Shown: piece after piece, positions 43,529-47,599 of the stretch | Position numbering within the stretch: position 1 is the stretch's first letter | Layout of the letters: each line of letters opens with the position of its first letter | Source of the DNA: Bacteroidales bacterium | GTDB lineage: Bacteria; Bacteroidota; Bacteroidia; Bacteroidales; F082 | DNA length: 47,599 nt | Direction: 5' to 3' | Assembly (NCBI GenBank): GCA_014860665.1 | Contig: JACZJI010000120.1 | Span: 1 to 47,599, forward strand | Position numbers and translations under genes: made by a program | Notes under the pieces: generated by a model | Told to the model about the DNA's origin: nothing | Database searches by the model: none | The model's input: only the letters and a program-made list of their open reading frames with translations

Positions 43529-44425
43529 ATGATCAAACCACTTCCACTTCATAAAGGCGACACTATTGGCTTGGTGGCTCCGGCAAGGAAAATTTCCAAA
43601 AGGGAATTGAAAACGGCCGTTGAAATTATTGAAAGTCGGGGATACAAAATTGCTTTAGGAACCCATCTTTTTGACAGTGACGGGCAGTTTGCCGGAAGTG
43701 ATGCCATGCGCATTGAAGATCTTCGGGAAATGATTCTCAACTCAGATATCAAAGCCGTTATGGCTGTAAGAGGCGGTTATGGCTCTGTGAGAATTGTGGA
43801 TTCATTGCCGTTTGTTTCTCTTCTCACGCGGCCTAAATGGATCATCGGTTACAGTGATTTAACGGTCTTTCACAATCACATCAACAACATGGGCGTGCAG
43901 ACTTTGCATGGCTCCATGCCCATCAACTTTTCCACCAACACCAAAGAAGCACTAGATTCCTTGTTTGATGTGTTAGAAGGGAAACTACCCCATTATACTT
44001 TCGAAAGTAATATCTTAAACCGTTGGGGAAAGGTGCGGGGAACGCTGGTAGGTGGAAATCTGTCGGTACTTTACAGTCTGTTGGGAAGTGCTTCGTTTCC
44101 CCAAAAGCAAAATCCCATTCTTTTTCTGGAAGATCTGGACGAATACCTTTATCACATCGACAGGATGATGGTGGCCCTGAAACGTTCAGGATTTTTGAAG
44201 AATCTTTCAGGACTGATAGTAGGTGCGATGACCGATATGCATGACAACACTGTTCCTTTCGGAAAAACGGCAGAACAGATCATACGTGAAGCGGTAGAAG
44301 AATATCATTTTCCGGTGGCTTTTAACTTCCCGGCAGGACATATTTCCGATAACCGCGCACTGATTATGGGTGCGAATGTGGAGCTGGAATGCGGAACACA
44401 TTCAAAACTCACTTTTTCAACATAA
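43529..44425 (+). CDS. LD-carboxypeptidase (peptidase S66 family)
   Basis: Serine peptidase that removes the terminal D-Ala from tetrapeptide stems during peptidoglycan recycling. The 298-residue protein has GDTIGLVAPAR at the start, the nucleophile Ser109 in WIIGYSDLTVFH, the conserved FLEDLDEYLYHIDRM with the catalytic Glu, and the His in FPAGHISDN near residue 282. It has no signal peptide, so it is cytoplasmic like LdcA. The yraN gene follows after 8 bp, suggesting one transcript. Confidence 0.93.
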   Translation: MIKPLPLHKGDTIGLVAPARKISKRELKTAVEIIESRGYKIALGTHLFDSDGQFAGSDAMRIEDLREMILNSDIKAVMAVRGGYGSVRIVDSLPFVSLLTRPKWIIGYSDLTVFHNHINNMGVQTLHGSMPINFSTNTKEALDSLFDVLEGKLPHYTFESNILNRWGKVRGTLVGGNLSVLYSLLGSASFPQKQNPILFLEDLDEYLYHIDRMMVALKRSGFLKNLSGLIVGAMTDMHDNTVPFGKTAEQIIREAVEEYHFPVAFNFPAGHISDNRALIMGANVELECGTHSKLTFST

Positions 44426-44433
44426 TCCAATTC

Positions 44434-44793
44434 ATGGCGCAGCATAACCAGACCGGCATCAAAGGTGAAGAACTTGCCCGCAAATTTCTTCAAAAGAAGA
44501 ACTATAAAATCCTTGAAAGAAACTGGCGGCATGAAAAAGAAGAAGTCGATATCATTGCTCTGGACGGCAAAGAGCTGGTGATCGTGGAAGTAAAAACGCG
44601 CAGCACAGATTATTTTGGTGATCCGGAAGAAGCCGTGGATGTAGCCAAAGAAACACGGTTGATTGCTGCTGCAGAAGCTTATCTCGAAGAAAACGACTTT
44701 GATTTCGAAGTGCGTTATGATATCATTTCCATTATTTTAAAAAATAAGCACCCTGAAATCAGACACATTCAGGATGCTTTTTATCCGCAATAA
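44434..44793 (+). CDS. yraN: YraN family protein (UPF0102, endonuclease-like fold)
   Basis: Conserved 119-residue protein of unproven function. It has GIKGEELARKFLQKKNYKILERNWR followed by the nuclease-like residues in EVDIIALDGKELVIVEVKTRS (D...ExK pattern), which suggests a restriction-endonuclease-like fold and Holliday-junction- or nuclease-type activity. I chose ATG 44434 (MAQHNQTG), since a longer reading from 44389 would overlap the carboxypeptidase gene. It converges on the Usp gene with an 8-bp gap. Confidence 0.9.
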   Translation: MAQHNQTGIKGEELARKFLQKKNYKILERNWRHEKEEVDIIALDGKELVIVEVKTRSTDYFGDPEEAVDVAKETRLIAAAEAYLEENDFDFEVRYDIISIILKNKHPEIRHIQDAFYPQ

Positions 44794-44801
44794 ACAGAAA
44801 T

Positions 44802-45929
44802 CTATTTCACATAAGGCCCGGCATGGAAAACCAGTAATGGAACATCCGTATGGAAAAGCATTTTTCTTGTCTGGCTTGGGCGATAAAGCTGGGTAAAAAG
44901 ATTCCTGTGATGTGTGGTCATGGCCACGATATCAATTTCCTTTTCCTTAACAAAGTCTTCAAGACACAACTGGAGGTCGAGGCATTCCAGCAAACCGCAT
45001 TCAATATTGGCGAGGCCCAGATTTTCTGCTATAAATTTTCTCATTTTACGCATATTGGCTTCTTCCTGCTTTTCGATGGTTTCCGAAACATGCAAGCAAT
45101 AAATCTGGGCATCAAACGGATGGGCAAAAGTTGCCAACCGACTGAGTGACCAAAAATCGGTTTCATCGAAACCTGTGGCATAGACAATCCTTTTGGGAGC
45201 AGGTCGGGTTATTGCATCAAAACCTTTCGGTACTGCAATTATAGGAACGTTAAGTTTTTCTATGACTTTTGCTGTAATGCTACCAAAAGTCCACAAACCT
45301 TCCAGTTTATTTCCTCTTGGTCCCATTACAACCAAACCCGGCTTATATTCTCTGGTATATTCTAAAATTCCTGATACGATATTGTCTTTGGCCAGATCGT
45401 AAAAGACATTTACTCCTTTGATGCCCTTTTCTTTAATCTTGTCTTTTAGTTTCTGCGCCATAGCTTTCAACCACTTTTCTGTCTGCTCTTCCACCTCCTG
45501 GGTAATTTGTTCCAGGTTGGCAGCGAAAGTAAATGTTTCCAAATGAGAAAAAGGATTCAGGTTAGGGTCAAGATAGACATTCAGCAACATAATATCCGAT
45601 TTCATGGCTGCTGCGATATTGAGAGCATAAAAAGCAGCATTTTCGGCATGTAGTGAATAATCAACAGGAACTAGTATTCGTCGTGCAAGACGCATATATT
45701 CTACCGCCATTTGTTTTTTGGTTCCAAACGCCGATTTGAAATCATCTAAAATACCTGAAGCTTCCAAAAAATCTTCTTCCCGAACCAAAACATCCACTCC
45801 ACCGACGGCCCCTTCAATTTTATTGGCATGCACCATAATACTTTCAATACCGTGGCGCTCCAGCATAGCGCTTAACAATTGTGCCCGCATTTGCGTGAGC
45901 GTCCCCAGGTTGAGCAGTTTCTCTTTCAT
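44802..45929 (-). CDS. DUF2007-Usp-Usp fusion universal stress protein
   Basis: Three-domain protein of 375 residues. Residues 1-70 look like the DUF2007 'putative signal transducing' domain (MRAQLLSAMLERHGIESIMVH ... GVDVLVREEDFLEASGIL); residues about 83-230 are a Usp domain with an ATP-binding motif in GPRGN...FGSITAKVI; residues about 242-372 are a second Usp domain (RIVYATGFDETDFWSLS ... VPLLVFHAG) that lacks the glycine-rich motif. The first Usp probably binds ATP and the second is degenerate. No signal peptide, so cytoplasmic. The role is a general stress response by family analogy. Confidence 0.88.
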   Translation of the reverse strand: MKEKLLNLGTLTQMRAQLLSAMLERHGIESIMVHANKIEGAVGGVDVLVREEDFLEASGILDDFKSAFGTKKQMAVEYMRLARRILVPVDYSLHAENAAFYALNIAAAMKSDIMLLNVYLDPNLNPFSHLETFTFAANLEQITQEVEEQTEKWLKAMAQKLKDKIKEKGIKGVNVFYDLAKDNIVSGILEYTREYKPGLVVMGPRGNKLEGLWTFGSITAKVIEKLNVPIIAVPKGFDAITRPAPKRIVYATGFDETDFWSLSRLATFAHPFDAQIYCLHVSETIEKQEEANMRKMRKFIAENLGLANIECGLLECLDLQLCLEDFVKEKEIDIVAMTTHHRNLFTQLYRPSQTRKMLFHTDVPLLVFHAGPYVK

Positions 45930-46006
45930 GGATTTACAATTGATTGATTCGTGATGTAAATATAATTAAATTTACCCTTAATTGCAAGCTCGCAAAGCGA
46001 TTTGTT

Positions 46007-46014
46007 TATTTTTG
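46007..46014 (+). promoter_or_regulatory. -7 promoter element of the pseudouridine synthase gene
   Basis: TATTTTTG matches TAnnTTTG, 21 bp before the ATG. It is the start of a 20-base block (46007-46026) identical to the dusB promoter region (30504-30523). Confidence 0.55.
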
Positions 46015-46035
46015 CAGCCTCATTTTAAATAAATT

Positions 46036-47460
46036 ATGGAGCGTAGAAGAAATAAATTCAATCCCGATAAAGAACAAAAGTCGGGAACTGAAAGACATCG
46101 TTTTTCAAAACCCGGGACTGATTCGAAAAGGAAGTCCCCGTACAGGCCCGGAAAAGGTAAGGAGGATCATGAGTTTTCAGAGGAAGATCCTGCTTCCAAA
46201 AAACGTTCTTACTCCAAAAGTAAACCTTATCCAAAAGAAAACAAATTTCCTAAAGGAAGATCATCTTCAAGAGAAAGAAATGATTTTGATGAAAAATCAG
46301 ACTCAAGGGACAGTAAATTTTCAAAACGCAAGTCCTATTCCAAGGAAACTCCTTTTTCAAAACGCAGACCGGATTCAAAGACCAGACCTTACCAAAAAGA
46401 ACAAGCAGATTCTGAAGAAAAAAAGGGGGCTAAAGACCGTCCTTTTCCCAGAAAGAAACAGTATACTAAAGAAAGAACTTCTGCAGAAGATAAATCCGAT
46501 TTCAAAAAAACTCCTTTTTCAAAAAGCAGACCGGATTCAAAGGCCAGACCTTATCAAAAAAAACAAGCAGATTTCGGAGAGAAAAGGGAGGCTCAAGACC
46601 ATCCTTTTCCCAGAAAGAAACAGTACACTAAAGAAAGAACTTCTGTAGAAGATAAATCCGATTTCAAAAAGCGCCCCTCTTCCTCAAAAAGGTCTTTGCC
46701 ATCAAGTAAGAGAAGCGCAAATGAAGAAAATAAATTTCCAATTTCCAGCGCTCCCGTAAGGCTGAACCGTTATCTGGCCAATGCCGGGATATGTTCCCGC
46801 CGTGAAGCCGACAAGCTGATTCAAAGCGGTGCTGTTTCAGTCAACGGCGAAGTAGTTTCGGAATTGGGAACCAAGGTAGGCCCCAACGACAAAGTGCAGT
46901 TTGGTGGAGAAACGCTTTCACGGGAACAACCCCGTTATCTTTTGCTGAACAAACCCAAAGATTTTCTCACCACCTCTGATGATCCCATGAATCGCAGAAC
47001 GGTCATGAGTTTAGTAGAAAATGCCTGTAAAGAAAGAATTTATCCTGTAGGAAGACTTGACAGAAACACTACAGGATTACTGCTTTTTACCAACGACGGC
47101 GAACTGGCTAAAAAGCTGACGCATCCAAAATTCGGCACCAAGAAAATCTATCATGTTTATCTGGATAAAAATCTCACAAAAAACGACTTCATTCAAATTG
47201 CAGAAGGACTGGAGCTCGAAGATGGATTTATCAGACCGGACAATCTCGCTTATGTGGCCCTGGTAGAAGACAAAAAACAGATTGGTATTGAACTGCATTC
47301 AGGGAAAAACCGCATCGTACGCCGGATTTTCGAACATCTGGGATATGAAGTAGTCAGACTTGACCGCGTATTTTATGCAGGCCTTACAAAGAAAGATCTT
47401 CCACGCGGAAAATGGCGTTTTCTTACACAACAGGAAATAAATCTGCTCAAACGCATTTAG
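46036..47460 (+). CDS. rRNA pseudouridine synthase (RsuA/RluB family) with long basic N-terminal extension
   Basis: Isomerises uridine in rRNA. Residues about 241-300 are the S4 RNA-binding domain (RLNRYLANAGICSRREADKLI), and the catalytic domain follows with Asp342 in VGRLDRNTTGLLLFT. Residues 1-235 are a Lys/Arg/Ser/Asp-rich, low-complexity extension that contains two near-identical 54-residue repeats (162-bp DNA repeats starting at 46348 and 46510). Such basic tails are common in Bacteroidota homologues but vary in length; this one is about half the protein. It probably adds RNA or ribosome affinity. RluB-like target choice is a guess. Confidence 0.92.
   Translation: MERRRNKFNPDKEQKSGTERHRFSKPGTDSKRKSPYRPGKGKEDHEFSEEDPASKKRSYSKSKPYPKENKFPKGRSSSRERNDFDEKSDSRDSKFSKRKSYSKETPFSKRRPDSKTRPYQKEQADSEEKKGAKDRPFPRKKQYTKERTSAEDKSDFKKTPFSKSRPDSKARPYQKKQADFGEKREAQDHPFPRKKQYTKERTSVEDKSDFKKRPSSSKRSLPSSKRSANEENKFPISSAPVRLNRYLANAGICSRREADKLIQSGAVSVNGEVVSELGTKVGPNDKVQFGGETLSREQPRYLLLNKPKDFLTTSDDPMNRRTVMSLVENACKERIYPVGRLDRNTTGLLLFTNDGELAKKLTHPKFGTKKIYHVYLDKNLTKNDFIQIAEGLELEDGFIRPDNLAYVALVEDKKQIGIELHSGKNRIVRRIFEHLGYEVVRLDRVFYAGLTKKDLPRGKWRFLTQQEINLLKRI
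46348..46671 (+). repeat. Two tandem 162-bp coding repeats
   Basis: Units 46348-46509 and 46510-46671 differ at a limited number of bases and keep the frame (54 codons each), for example TPFSKRRPDSKTRPYQK against TPFSKSRPDSKARPYQK. They lie in the basic extension of the pseudouridine synthase and indicate recent in-frame duplication. Confidence 0.85.
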
Positions 47461-47599
47461 CCTTTCCGGGTTTCATTTAAAATTTTCCATCCCCCGAAAA
47501 GAGCAATCTTTTTGGCATTTTATGTTTTTCATATAGAACATCTCTATATATTTATCTAAAAATATTTGGATATCAGATATCTGTATTATATTTTTACAT
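47461..47599. other. AT-rich end of window
   Basis: The last 139 bases have no gene start. They are very AT-rich, with a GATATCAGATATC near-palindrome close to 47570 and a T-run, suggesting a promoter region for a gene beyond the window. Nothing more can be supported. Confidence 0.3.

Noticed and set aside
45944..46648. Plus-strand 234-codon reading overlapping the basic tail of the pseudouridine synthase
   Set aside because: Out-of-frame reading through a Lys/Ser/Arg repeat; it starts upstream of the promoter element and has no recognisable domain. Kept only as a remark in the findings.

Overview
The window is a stretch of chromosome from a member of the Bacteroidota, most likely a Bacteroidales/Marinilabiliales-type anaerobe or facultative anaerobe (the phylum is well supported, the order is inference). 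The evidence is the set of gene families (DUF3109 protein, GbsR/MarR-controlled RND pump, thioredoxin-panC-panD-UPF0104 cluster, LytTR membrane regulator, paired FixABCX genes, YraN next to LD-carboxypeptidase), moderate-to-low G+C, weak Shine-Dalgarno sites, and many copies of the phylum-type -7 promoter element TAnnTTTG. About 42 protein genes are supported. I saw no rRNA, tRNA, CRISPR array, prophage or intact transposase.

Layout. 1-4.0 kb: the distal part of an F-type ATP synthase operon (atpE-F-H-A-G) closed by a strong terminator. 4.1-6.1 kb: ferritin, a Cys-rich DUF3109 protein and a patatin-like hydrolase. 6.2-12.3 kb: a GbsR/MarR regulator followed by a TolC-adaptor-RND efflux operon and a terminator. 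12.3-15.6 kb (minus): a five-gene operon for a thioredoxin-like protein, pantothenate synthesis (panC, panD), a UPF0104 membrane protein and a heptose-phosphate adenylyltransferase. 15.6-16.0 kb: a non-coding region packed with repeats. 16.0-24.3 kb: accessory-looking DNA with a small unknown protein, a three-PAS histidine kinase, a short XRE regulator, an unusual P-type ATPase and an Fpg/Nei-like glycosylase, separated by 200-400 bp spacers that hold phased repeats. 24.7-29.5 kb: a LytTR membrane regulator, a radical SAM enzyme, a fatty acid desaturase and two small envelope proteins. 29.5-35.5 kb: CPBP protease, dusB, HAD phosphatase, a YCF48-type repeat protein and a GT39 glycosyltransferase. 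35.7-39.2 kb: a complete fixABCX operon with terminator. 39.2-47.5 kb: a FAD dehydrogenase, metG, LD-carboxypeptidase, YraN, a DUF2007-Usp-Usp fusion and an rRNA pseudouridine synthase with a long basic repetitive N-terminus.

How it fits together. Energy metabolism is represented by the proton-type ATP synthase and by FixABCX, whose FixX carries eight cysteines and so probably two Fe-S clusters, as expected of an electron-bifurcating complex. Envelope functions (RND pump, heptose activation, GT39 transferase, desaturase, LD-carboxypeptidase) are spread through the window. I found no convincing undescribed multi-gene system. The most intriguing unexplained signals are non-coding: an exact 84-bp-period three-unit degenerate repeat (15738-15975), a five-unit 21-bp repeat (23202-23306), a 21-bp-phased triple ACAACT box before the XRE regulator (19730-19777), and a 144-bp foldback element (43258-43401). 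The LytTR/radical SAM/desaturase cluster is the best candidate for an uncharacterised lipid-modifying pathway.
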